From NCBI GenBank assembly GCA_022647575.1, contig JALCKY010000001.1, forward strand, positions 372,001-436,000: a stretch of DNA of 64,000 nucleotides, read 5' to 3'. Shown in pieces: positions 52,636 to 60,691 of this stretch; the first letter of the stretch is position 1, and every line of letters begins with the position of its first letter. The position numbers and the translations under genes were made by a program. Under the pieces are notes generated by a model. It worked only from the letters and a program-made list of their open reading frames with translations. It did no database searches and had not been told where the DNA came from. Origin of the DNA: Lachnospiraceae bacterium (GTDB lineage Bacteria > Bacillota > Clostridia > Lachnospirales > Lachnospiraceae).

Positions 52636-55140
52636 CTATGAAAGCCGGTAGATATAAAATACCCCGTTCCTGAAAAGCAGGGTCAGGGAATCGCTGTCCG
52701 TCGCAAATCCGCTGAGATCGGTAATACTGAGGATATATTCGGCACCCGTCTTTTTGACGTTCTCAAGATTCATCGTAACCGTCAGGTGATCGGCCGCATC
52801 CAGGGAATAAGAGATTTCTTCACTGCTGCCGATATTGACGGTCAGATGCATATAGCGGTTATAATCGTCCTTATGCTGTCCGCTGCTGTCCAGCACCTTC
52901 CACAGTTCCGTATTCTCATAGATGTTCGTGGAATTGACGGTCGAAGCGCCCGCCAGCAGGGGGATATTGCCCACCGTAAAATTGGAGGAATCGGTAACGA
53001 TCCATTTCCCCGGGCTTTCCGTATTGACAGCCTCGATCTCCCTGACCAGCACATTGTTTTCTACATCCGACAAACCGACCTGCACCGGATTGACAAAGAA
53101 CCCTGCCGCCATGGAAATCACCGTCACATAGACAAGCCAGGGAAGCTTTTCATTTTTCGCCATGCTGCGCCCGATCAGGTAGAAGCCGACTGCCGCAGCC
53201 CCCGCCATCAGAAGCTTCAGTTCCATGGCCGGCTGCGTATCCTGATAGAGATAGAGGGCAAAGCCGGCAGACACGGCAGCCAGCACCGCAAGGGATGCCT
53301 TGACAGCCGTGCTGATTCCTCTTTCACTGAGTTCCTTCATGGCCATCAGAAGAAGCAGGATGTTGATGACTTCGATCACCATCTTGATCCGGAAGGCTGT
53401 CGTCAGGGAAAGCAGCGTGACCTTTGCCAGCAGAACCGGCCACTGAAAAAGAAAATACGAAAGGAAAACCGCTTCCGTGATTATCAGCGCTGTCGGAAGG
53501 AAATCCGCCTTCTTTTTCTTTGCCATCGCATAAACGGAAAGAAGGATGCCCGCCGGGAAGAAGTCAAAGAATGCCGTCTTCTCGGCAAGATCCGCGGCGA
53601 TCTTCGTCTGATGCTGCGTAAAGAGATTCCCCCACGCCCCGAAAAGGAACTTCAGATAATCAGGAGTTCCGCCGGTGCTGATCCTCTGTCCGGGATATGC
53701 CGTATTCATGACGGAGTGAATGGCATCGCCGGACATCCGGTAATAATGAAGACCGGCCGCAGCCAGAATCATCAGAAAAACTGCCAGGGAAATCAGGTCG
53801 GATTTCCCGAACCGGAACGTTTTCCTGTTCCGCCGGATCACCCATACTGCAAGCACCAGGGTCAGATAAGCCATGGGAATCTGCCATGCCGGATAGAGAA
53901 TCAGGGCAAAGCTCATGGCACACCAGGCAAGACAGGCGGCATACGGAATCTTTTTCTTCCATTCTCCGGGTGCTGTCTTCAGATAGCGGTCGAACATAAG
54001 AATCGCCAGTTCCGGGAAAATAAAAAGTTCCGCCGTCCCGTTTACCGAGAACCACCACTGAACCAGCGGGGAAAGAGAAATCAGGAGCGCCATCGTCAGG
54101 GCATATTTCCTGTCGCCCTTCAGAAGCAGCAGGCCGAGTTCAAAAGTGACAAGGAACAGGGCGGCCATCCTGGCGATCCAGAAAAAGGCCAGGCCGTACT
54201 CGCATCCAGCAAAAAGATAAACCAGCATGAACGGCCGGAAGACCGTGATGATATCACGGATCGGCTGTCCGTAGATTACCGACATGTCCGTTGCCGTACC
54301 CCGCAGGAGATCCGAATAATACGGATAGCCTGCCTTGTCCTGCGCAATGGAAAGAGTCGTAAAGATATTCCATTCATCCGAATGATCGAGAGTCGAACCC
54401 AGTGCGGGCTTAAAATCCGCTCCCGGCAGGATGTCGGAATAGCGGGCTATGGAAGATCCGCTGATTTTTCCCAGCGTGAAGACCAGGACGACGACGGCAG
54501 CGACGGCGTACCGGTAGCGGCACACAAAATGAAGCGTCTTCTTCCAGCCGAAGAAGACAAACCCCGCCGCCAGGCTCAAGAATGCCCAGTAGAGAATGAT
54601 CCTGCCCGGCGAATCCGATGTATAGGGCAGAAGGAAATCTTTATACGAAGAATAATTCAGGATAATGCTCTGAAGCGGAATCGCTCCCGAATCCGCAGCA
54701 TCCATGTCAATGCGCAGCTCGACTGCCGTCACGTTGACCAGGATCACCGTCTTCGTCTGTCCCGGTTCGCCGTAGCCGGTGACGGAATATTTATCGGTGT
54801 AAGTGTCTCCGTCCGTCAGCCGGTAATAAATCTGTATTTTCTGTTCCGCCTTCAGCGGCTCCGAAAATACAAAGGCCATCTTTTTAATATTTTTCGGGAG
54901 ACTGTCGATAAGAATCTTCGGGTCTGAAGAAGCGGCTGTCAGTCCTTCGGAAGAGGCACTGTAATCCACCAGCGTCACCTGCGAAAGGCTGCGTGTCATA
55001 GCCGGATAATTTTCATTATCCCTGAACAGATAGTTCCAGTCCGTCGTCGTAGCCCACTCCAGGAATACGGAGCACAGCAGCCCGGTGACCAGTACCAGAA
55101 GGACTTTCTTCAGTACGCCGGCCTTCCAATTCTTCAGCAC
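52636..55140 (-). CDS. Large polytopic membrane protein, GT-C-like, function unknown
   Basis: An 834-residue protein. One helix (about 12-28), an extracytoplasmic beta-rich region (about 35-160), then some 13 membrane helices from about 172, and a final extracytoplasmic domain (about 690-834). A loop after the third helix has DHSDEWNIF, an acidic motif of the kind GT-C enzymes use. I recognise no characterised family. Its helix-beta domain-helix start has the same plan as the front of the Wzm-like permease. It follows the SDR gene by 6 bases and sits just upstream of rfbB. A polyprenyl-phosphate-sugar-dependent transferase is a fair guess. Confidence 0.7.
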   Translation of the reverse strand: MLKNWKAGVLKKVLLVLVTGLLCSVFLEWATTTDWNYLFRDNENYPAMTRSLSQVTLVDYSASSEGLTAASSDPKILIDSLPKNIKKMAFVFSEPLKAEQKIQIYYRLTDGDTYTDKYSVTGYGEPGQTKTVILVNVTAVELRIDMDAADSGAIPLQSIILNYSSYKDFLLPYTSDSPGRIILYWAFLSLAAGFVFFGWKKTLHFVCRYRYAVAAVVVLVFTLGKISGSSIARYSDILPGADFKPALGSTLDHSDEWNIFTTLSIAQDKAGYPYYSDLLRGTATDMSVIYGQPIRDIITVFRPFMLVYLFAGCEYGLAFFWIARMAALFLVTFELGLLLLKGDRKYALTMALLISLSPLVQWWFSVNGTAELFIFPELAILMFDRYLKTAPGEWKKKIPYAACLAWCAMSFALILYPAWQIPMAYLTLVLAVWVIRRNRKTFRFGKSDLISLAVFLMILAAAGLHYYRMSGDAIHSVMNTAYPGQRISTGGTPDYLKFLFGAWGNLFTQHQTKIAADLAEKTAFFDFFPAGILLSVYAMAKKKKADFLPTALIITEAVFLSYFLFQWPVLLAKVTLLSLTTAFRIKMVIEVINILLLLMAMKELSERGISTAVKASLAVLAAVSAGFALYLYQDTQPAMELKLLMAGAAAVGFYLIGRSMAKNEKLPWLVYVTVISMAAGFFVNPVQVGLSDVENNVLVREIEAVNTESPGKWIVTDSSNFTVGNIPLLAGASTVNSTNIYENTELWKVLDSSGQHKDDYNRYMHLTVNIGSSEEISYSLDAADHLTVTMNLENVKKTGAEYILSITDLSGFATDSDSLTLLFRNGVFYIYRLS

Positions 55141-55146
55141 GCCTGT

Positions 55147-56205
55147 TTACCCCCTTTGTTCAGGGAGGAAGCTTCTGACCGTTCTCTCAAATCCTTCCTC
55201 CAGCGTATAGCTGCATTTCCATCCGAGGGATTCCAGTTTCGCCGTGCTGCGCACGGATGCAATCCTGTTTTCATTTTCCGCATATCCCTTGTCCGGTTCC
55301 GTGAAGACTGCCTTGCAGCCTTTCTTCGGAGAAAGGGATGCAATTTTCTGCGCAAGGTCTCCGATGGAGCAGATCGCGTCGTTGTTCGTGACGTTGTAAG
55401 CCTCTCCGTCCCTTCCGTCCAGAAGGACCTTGAAGCATCCCAGTGCGGCATCCGCCAGATAAATGAAAGCCCGGGTCGCTTTTCCGTCGCTCTTCACCGC
55501 AATGTCTTTCCCCTGTACGGCATCCGAGACAAAATCGGCGAAGACCCGTCCGTCAGTCTTCAGGCTCATGGTCGGCCCGTAGGTATGGGAAGGCCTGACG
55601 ATGCGTGCATGCACCTGATAGTCTTCCACATAGCCGGTGCAGAGTTCCTCTCCGGCCCTCTTGCTTTCCGCATAGCAGCTGCGGGGCGCCGTGCAGTCAA
55701 GAAAGCCTTTGTCGCTTTCCAGAATGACGTCTTTCTTCAGCTGGCCGTAAACTTCTCCGCTGCTGATGAAAAGGAATCCTTCCGATTTCTTTTCCCGTGC
55801 CACGTCGAGAAGATTCAGGGTGCCGGTAGCGTTCGGCTTCATGACCGCGACCGGATTCTTGAGATACATTTTCGGATTGGTCGGAGATGCCGTATGGACG
55901 ATGAAGTCCACCTCTCCGTCGATCGTGCGGATATCGCACACATCGGTATAAATCGGTTTGAAATAAGGCTTTCCTTCTGCTTCCGGAAACCTTTTCTTCA
56001 TCCTGTCCTTGCTGCGTCCCACCGCAAGAATCCTGCAGCGGAAATCCGGATCGCTTTCATTCAGGCTGATCAGCGGATAAATGAGGTACGATGCCAGCAT
56101 GCCGTAGGCACCGGTCACCAGAATGGTTTTTCCGCGAAATCTGCTGAAATCAATGAAGTCCGCGGAAAGCATGTTTTTAACGTCTTCTTCGATAATCGGG
56201 TTCAT
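55147..56205 (-). CDS. NAD-dependent epimerase/dehydratase (extended SDR)
   Basis: A 352-residue sugar-nucleotide enzyme. The cofactor loop is VTGAYGMLASYL (a GxxGxxxS form), then HTASPTNP, SSGEVYG and the catalytic Tyr-Lys pair in CYAESKR; RPSHTYGP is the usual substrate loop. It belongs with the UDP-glucuronate decarboxylase/dTDP-glucose dehydratase/epimerase group; substrate and reaction cannot be fixed. An ACGGAGGGG site precedes the ATG. It is first in a two-gene unit with the 834-residue membrane protein and is divergent from the plus-strand operon, sharing a 140-base control region. Confidence 0.85.
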   Translation of the reverse strand: MNPIIEEDVKNMLSADFIDFSRFRGKTILVTGAYGMLASYLIYPLISLNESDPDFRCRILAVGRSKDRMKKRFPEAEGKPYFKPIYTDVCDIRTIDGEVDFIVHTASPTNPKMYLKNPVAVMKPNATGTLNLLDVAREKKSEGFLFISSGEVYGQLKKDVILESDKGFLDCTAPRSCYAESKRAGEELCTGYVEDYQVHARIVRPSHTYGPTMSLKTDGRVFADFVSDAVQGKDIAVKSDGKATRAFIYLADAALGCFKVLLDGRDGEAYNVTNNDAICSIGDLAQKIASLSPKKGCKAVFTEPDKGYAENENRIASVRSTAKLESLGWKCSYTLEEGFERTVRSFLPEQRG

Positions 56206-56226
56206 TTTCCCCTCCGTTCTTCATCG

Positions 56227-56255
56227 AGTTTACCATAAGGATGCCCAATCTTCAA
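56227..56255 (-). promoter_or_regulatory. Sigma-A promoter of the SDR epimerase gene
   Basis: TTGAAG and TAAACT on the minus strand, 17 bases apart, about 22 bases before the ATG. It is back to back with the plus-strand promoter at 56279-56307. Confidence 0.65.
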
Positions 56256-56278
56256 GACAGACAGACTTCGTTTGCGCC

Positions 56279-56307
56279 TTGAAAGTCACTGCCGTGAATG
56301 TTACAAT
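56279..56307 (+). promoter_or_regulatory. Sigma-A promoter of the plus-strand amino-sugar operon
   Basis: TTGAAA and TACAAT with 17 bases between, about 38 bases before the ATG at 56346. The longer in-frame start at 56298 falls inside this promoter, which supports the shorter protein. Confidence 0.7.
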
Positions 56308-56345
56308 ATCAGCAATCATTAGGAAACAAGGAAAGGACGGGTACT

Positions 56346-57275
56346 ATGGCCCTCTACTCTGTCGTCGTACCGGTATACAATTCTGAGCATACTCTTGAAG
56401 AACTTTACAGCCGGCTGAAAAATGTCTTCGACAATGTACTCCGCCGGGACTTTGAACTGCTTCTCGTGGATGACGGTTCCCGGGACAATTCCTGGGCTGT
56501 CATGGAAGGCCTCCGGAAAAAGGATCCTCGCGTGAAGATTTTCCAGATGGCCCGCAACTTCGGACAGCATCCTGCCCTGCTCTGCGGCTTCCATTATGTA
56601 AGCGGCGACTTCGTCATCACGATGGATGATGACCTGCAGCATCTGCCCGAGGAGCTTCCGAAAATGATCGGCGTCATGGATAAAAGACCCGACGTCGACG
56701 TCATCATCGGAAAATACGAAGGACGTCATCACAGCTGGATCCGCAAGCTCGGGACCCGCATCTCCGTCTTTGCAACGACCAAGATGCTGAAAAAGGACAA
56801 GGATCTGGAAATCACTTCCTTCCGCCTGATGCGCCGCTTCATCGTCGATGCCATTAAGGACACGACTGTCCATCTTCCGCAGATCGGCAACCTCCTGGTG
56901 GAGAATTCCAACCGGATCATCAACGTAACGGTCAAGCATGATGAGCGCCGTTTCGGAAAGAGCGGCTACAGCTTCGGCGCCCTCGTGCGCCAGCTGATCT
57001 ACGATATCACGACGCATTCCGCCTTCCCGCTGATTGTCGTCCGCAATATCGGAATCGCCAGCTTCCTGATTGCCCTGGTGCTCGGCATCTTCTACCTGGT
57101 GCGCTACTTCACTGCCGGCATTTCCGTCGAAGGCTGGACGACGATCATTCTTCTGATCCTGGCTTCTTCCGGCCTCATGCTTCTCTCCGTCGGAATCATC
57201 GGCGAATACATCATGCATGTCCTGGACGAATCGAAAAAGCAGCCGAACTACGTGCTGCGTCAGAAAGACCTGTGA
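56346..57275 (+). CDS. Polyprenyl-phosphate glycosyltransferase, GtrB/CsbB-like
   Basis: A 309-residue GT2 enzyme with a dolichyl-phosphate-sugar synthase-like domain: YSVVVPVYN, LLVDDGSRDNSW, MARNFGQHPAL and MDDDLQHLPEE (metal motif DDD). The C-terminus has two helices (about 232-255 and 265-290). These enzymes load one sugar onto undecaprenyl phosphate on the inner face for later use outside. ATG 56346 was chosen because an AAGGA site precedes it and the earlier ATG lies in the promoter. It leads an operon with a YfhO protein, the known CsbB-YfhO partnership. Confidence 0.9.
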   Translation: MALYSVVVPVYNSEHTLEELYSRLKNVFDNVLRRDFELLLVDDGSRDNSWAVMEGLRKKDPRVKIFQMARNFGQHPALLCGFHYVSGDFVITMDDDLQHLPEELPKMIGVMDKRPDVDVIIGKYEGRHHSWIRKLGTRISVFATTKMLKKDKDLEITSFRLMRRFIVDAIKDTTVHLPQIGNLLVENSNRIINVTVKHDERRFGKSGYSFGALVRQLIYDITTHSAFPLIVVRNIGIASFLIALVLGIFYLVRYFTAGISVEGWTTIILLILASSGLMLLSVGIIGEYIMHVLDESKKQPNYVLRQKDL

Positions 57276-57285
57276 GGCATCTTCT

Positions 57286-58278
57286 TTGAAGGAAATCGGC
57301 GGTTATCTTGAATTCGAACATCTCGGGGGCCGGGAATATTATCCCGGCCTTCTGAAACTCAACCTCGGGCGCACGGCCATCGCCTGGTATCTGACATCTG
57401 CCGGATGCCGTACGGTCTATGTGCCCCGCTATCTCTGCGAGTCGGTGACGGATGCCATCCGTCTGGCCGGCATCCGGATGATTCCGTATTCCGTCGACGA
57501 AAGGCTTGTGCCTCAGCTCCCGGCTGAAATTGCCGGGAAGAAGCTGCCGCCGGATACCTTTCTCTTCCTGCTCAATTCCTACGGTCAGCTCACCGATGAG
57601 TCCGTCCTCCGCTATAAGGAAATCTACGGCAATCTTCTTGCCGACTATACGCAGGCTTTCTTCCAGCGTCCTTCGGAAAATGTCCCCACCGTCTACTCCG
57701 TCCGGAAATATTTCGGCGTGACCGACGGAGCCTATCTTTCCTCCGACCGTCCGCTTCCGCTGCCTGAGGCGCAGGACGAATCGCATGCCCGCTACGGCCA
57801 TGTACTCGGACGCTTCGAAGAACCGGCCTCCGCTTTCTATCAGGCGATGCTCGACAATGCGCATTCCTACGAAGGCGCCTCCGTCAGCCGCATGTCCGCC
57901 CTCACGGAAAACCTGCTGGGCGGTCTTGACTATACGGAAATCGCCGGAAAGAGAAACCGGAACTTTCTTGCTCTCCATGAAAAACTTGCCGGCAGGAACC
58001 TTCTGTACACGGAGCAGCTGTTCACGGTTCCCGAAGCGCCTTTTGCCTATCCCTTCTATGCGGAAAACGGCCGGGCGATCCGCCGGAAGCTGGCAGAAAA
58101 AAAAATCTACGTCCCGACCTACTGGTCGAATGTGATTTCGGAAAATGAACCGGACACGGTCGAATACCGCTATGCTGCCGATATCCTGCCGCTTCCCTGC
58201 GACCAGCGGTACGGGCCCTCTGAAATGGAAGCCGTCTCTTCCGCTGTCCTGGAAATCCTGAAAGGAGATTCCTTATGA
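57286..58278 (+). CDS. PLP-fold (DegT/aminotransferase-like) protein of polysaccharide operon
   Basis: A 330-residue protein with the outline of a fold-type I PLP enzyme: LNLGRTAIAWYL near the N-terminus, VPRYLCESV, an Asp at about 120 in ADYTQAFF, and a candidate Schiff-base Lys141 in YSVRKYFGV followed by DGAYL. It lacks most DegT signatures and its reaction is unknown. The start is TTG at 57286; GAGG overlaps the stop of the previous gene 8 bases before it. The longer frame from 57217 overlaps that gene and is unlike the family. It overlaps the ATP-grasp gene by 4 bases, so the two probably act together. Confidence 0.72.
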   Translation: MKEIGGYLEFEHLGGREYYPGLLKLNLGRTAIAWYLTSAGCRTVYVPRYLCESVTDAIRLAGIRMIPYSVDERLVPQLPAEIAGKKLPPDTFLFLLNSYGQLTDESVLRYKEIYGNLLADYTQAFFQRPSENVPTVYSVRKYFGVTDGAYLSSDRPLPLPEAQDESHARYGHVLGRFEEPASAFYQAMLDNAHSYEGASVSRMSALTENLLGGLDYTEIAGKRNRNFLALHEKLAGRNLLYTEQLFTVPEAPFAYPFYAENGRAIRRKLAEKKIYVPTYWSNVISENEPDTVEYRYAADILPLPCDQRYGPSEMEAVSSAVLEILKGDSL

Positions 58279-59528
58279 TGAAGAACCGGATCATGATTCT
58301 CGGAGCGCTCGAAGAATTCGTGCCCCTGGTCCGTCTTGCAAAAAGCCGGGGAATCCGCACGGTCGTCGCCGACGGCAACAGCGGCGCTCCTGCCAAGCAG
58401 GAAGCCGATGAAGCCTATGACCTGGATATCCGGGATACGGAAGCACTCTCGGAACTCATGAAAAAAACGCAGGTCGACGGTGTCGTGACGGCCTACTCCG
58501 ATCTTCTTCTGGAGTGCATGGTGAAAGCATCTGCCCTGGCAGGTCTTCCGTGCCACATCCGTCCGGACCAGCTTCCCTGGTACCGCGACAAATACGTCAC
58601 GAACCGCACTCTTGAAAAACTCGGCATCGGCACTCCGAAAAGCACGGTCCTGAAGAAAGACTTTGCGGATTCGGAACTGGAAGGCATTTCCTTCCCGATG
58701 GTCATCAAGCCGCTCGACATGTACGGGTCCCGCGGACTGCGGATTGTTTACAGCACGGAAGAAATCCGCGAAGCCTTCGACCTCTGCGTCAGTACGTCCG
58801 GAAACAAGACCCTGCTGGCGGAAGAATACGTCGATACGCACGAATTCAATATTCAATGCTGGGTACGGCACGGAACCGTGCATATCCTGGGGATTGCCGA
58901 CCGCGAGAAATCATTCGTGTCAAGGCATGACATCCCGGTCAGCACCCGGAACATCTATCCGTCCCGCCTGATCCGTGAGGTCAGAGACGGCGCTCTCGAC
59001 ATCCTTCAGAAATACATCGGCATCACCGGCCAGAGCGAAGGTCCCCTGTGCATGCAGTTCTACTGGGGCAGGGAGCGCGGACTGGAAGTCGGGGAAATCG
59101 CCGCACGCTTCCTCGGCTACGAACATGAGCTTCTGCAGTTCGCGGATGATTTCTCCGTGGAAGAGCTGCTCCTCGATTCCGTCTTCGACAGCGACCGTCT
59201 GGACGCCGAACTGGCAAAGGGAGACGCGATGGGCAGGCGATGCGCGGCCGTGCTTTATTTCCATGGCCGGGACGGAATTGCAGCCGATTTGAGCCGGGCA
59301 ATTGCAATCGGCAATCGGAATGATGTACAATATTCACGGGTCTTCTATCACGAAGGCCAGCGGATCGGAAATCCGCAGACGATGCCTTATGTCGCGCGGT
59401 ACGATATCGTTGCTGATTCACGCGGGGAGATTGACCGGATTTCGCAGGAAATCCTTGATGGAATTTCCGTCAGGGATCCGCAGGGAAAAGAACTGCTGAT
59501 CCGGAACGTCCTCGGAACTTATGAATAG
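58275..59528 (+). CDS. ATP-grasp ligase of polysaccharide operon
   Basis: A 417-residue ATP-grasp protein of the carbamoyl-phosphate synthase-like class. The N-terminal pre-ATP-grasp domain has MILGALEEFVPLV; the ATP site has FPMVIKPLDMYGSRG and LLAEEYV; the metal site is around EVGEIAARFLG. Such enzymes form an amide or peptide bond by way of an acyl phosphate. Sitting directly before a nucleotide amino-sugar transaminase, it may attach an amino acid or other acid to the new amino group. That role is inferred. Confidence 0.85.
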   Translation: MMKNRIMILGALEEFVPLVRLAKSRGIRTVVADGNSGAPAKQEADEAYDLDIRDTEALSELMKKTQVDGVVTAYSDLLLECMVKASALAGLPCHIRPDQLPWYRDKYVTNRTLEKLGIGTPKSTVLKKDFADSELEGISFPMVIKPLDMYGSRGLRIVYSTEEIREAFDLCVSTSGNKTLLAEEYVDTHEFNIQCWVRHGTVHILGIADREKSFVSRHDIPVSTRNIYPSRLIREVRDGALDILQKYIGITGQSEGPLCMQFYWGRERGLEVGEIAARFLGYEHELLQFADDFSVEELLLDSVFDSDRLDAELAKGDAMGRRCAAVLYFHGRDGIAADLSRAIAIGNRNDVQYSRVFYHEGQRIGNPQTMPYVARYDIVADSRGEIDRISQEILDGISVRDPQGKELLIRNVLGTYE

Positions 59529-59542
59529 ACCGGAAGGAAACT

Positions 59543-60670
59543 ATGATCGATTTTAATGTGCCTCCCTTTACGGGAAAAGAAATGGAATACATGAAGCAGG
59601 CAGTCGACAACCGCAAGATCTGCGGCGACGGCCCGTTCACTAAAAAATGCGAGGAATGGATGTGCAGCCGCTTCGGTGCGGCAGCCGCCTACCTGACCAC
59701 TTCCGGCACGCATGCGCTGGAAATGGCTGCCCTGCTGTGCGACCTGAAGCCGGGAGACGAAGTCATTCTTCCTTCGTACACCTTCTGCTCGACCGCCGAC
59801 GCTTTTGTCCAGCGGGGAGCCCGGTTGGTCTTCGTCGATATCCGTCCGGATACGATGAACATCGACGAGAAGCGGATTGAGGAAGCCGTCACCGACAGGA
59901 CAAAAGTCATCGTCGTCGTGCACTATGCCGGCGTCTCCTGTGAAATGGACACGATTCTGGAAATCGCGAAGCGCCGTCACCTGACGGTTGTCGAAGATGC
60001 CGCGCAGGCAATCGGTTCGACTTATCACGGGAAGGCCCTGGGAACCATCGGCGATTTCGGATGCTTCTCTTTCCATGAAACCAAGAATTATTCCATGGGC
60101 GAGGGAGGAGCCATCCTGCTGCCCGATCTTGCGAACCGCGACCGCGCTGAGATCTGCCGCGAAAAAGGCACGAACCGCAGCCGCTTCTTCCGCGGACAGA
60201 TTGACAAATATACCTGGTGCGACTACGGTTCCTCCTATCTCCCCAGCGATCTCAACGCCGCCTATCTCTGGGCGCAGCTGGAGAAATACGATGACATCAT
60301 GGCCGACCGCATGGCCAGCTGGAATTTCTACGACGAGACTCTCCGGCCGCTTGCCGGCAGAGGCCTGATCGAGCAGCCGGTCATTCCGGAAAACTGCACG
60401 CACAATGCCCATATGTACTATATCAAGCTGAAAGACGTGGAAACTCGCCAGGCGCTTATTGCCTATCTGAAACAGGAAGGCATCCTGGCCGTATTCCATT
60501 ACGTTCCTCTCCACTCTTCGCCGGCCGGCGTCAAATTCGGACGGTTCAGCGGAGAAGACATCTATACGACGAAGGAAAGCGAACGGCTGCTCCGGCTTCC
60601 GATGTATTATCATCTGACGCAGGAAGACCGCGAAAAAACAGCCGACAGGGTTATCCGTTTTTTCAGCTGA
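59543..60670 (+). CDS. wecE: dTDP-4-amino-4,6-dideoxygalactose transaminase (WecE/RffA-like)
   Basis: A 375-residue DegT/DnrJ/EryC1/StrS aminotransferase. The PLP Lys181 is in FSFHETKNY. GTNRSRFFRGQIDKYTW and GSSYLPSDLNAAYLWAQL are very close to the WecE/RffA fingerprint, so the expected reaction is transfer of an amino group from glutamate to dTDP-4-keto-6-deoxyglucose, giving dTDP-4-amino-4,6-dideoxygalactose (Fuc4N). RfbA and RfbB in this window make the substrate. A GGAAGGAAA site precedes the ATG. It follows the ATP-grasp gene by 14 bases. Confidence 0.9.
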   Translation: MIDFNVPPFTGKEMEYMKQAVDNRKICGDGPFTKKCEEWMCSRFGAAAAYLTTSGTHALEMAALLCDLKPGDEVILPSYTFCSTADAFVQRGARLVFVDIRPDTMNIDEKRIEEAVTDRTKVIVVVHYAGVSCEMDTILEIAKRRHLTVVEDAAQAIGSTYHGKALGTIGDFGCFSFHETKNYSMGEGGAILLPDLANRDRAEICREKGTNRSRFFRGQIDKYTWCDYGSSYLPSDLNAAYLWAQLEKYDDIMADRMASWNFYDETLRPLAGRGLIEQPVIPENCTHNAHMYYIKLKDVETRQALIAYLKQEGILAVFHYVPLHSSPAGVKFGRFSGEDIYTTKESERLLRLPMYYHLTQEDREKTADRVIRFFS

Positions 60671-60691
60671 CGGCAGGGAGAATGAGGGGAA

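Noticed and set aside
52786-54927. Plus-strand open frame of 713 codons opposite the 834-residue membrane protein
   Set aside because: Composition is antisense-like (Arg, His, Gln rich), no motifs, no start signal. The minus-strand frame has clear helices and a coupled neighbour.
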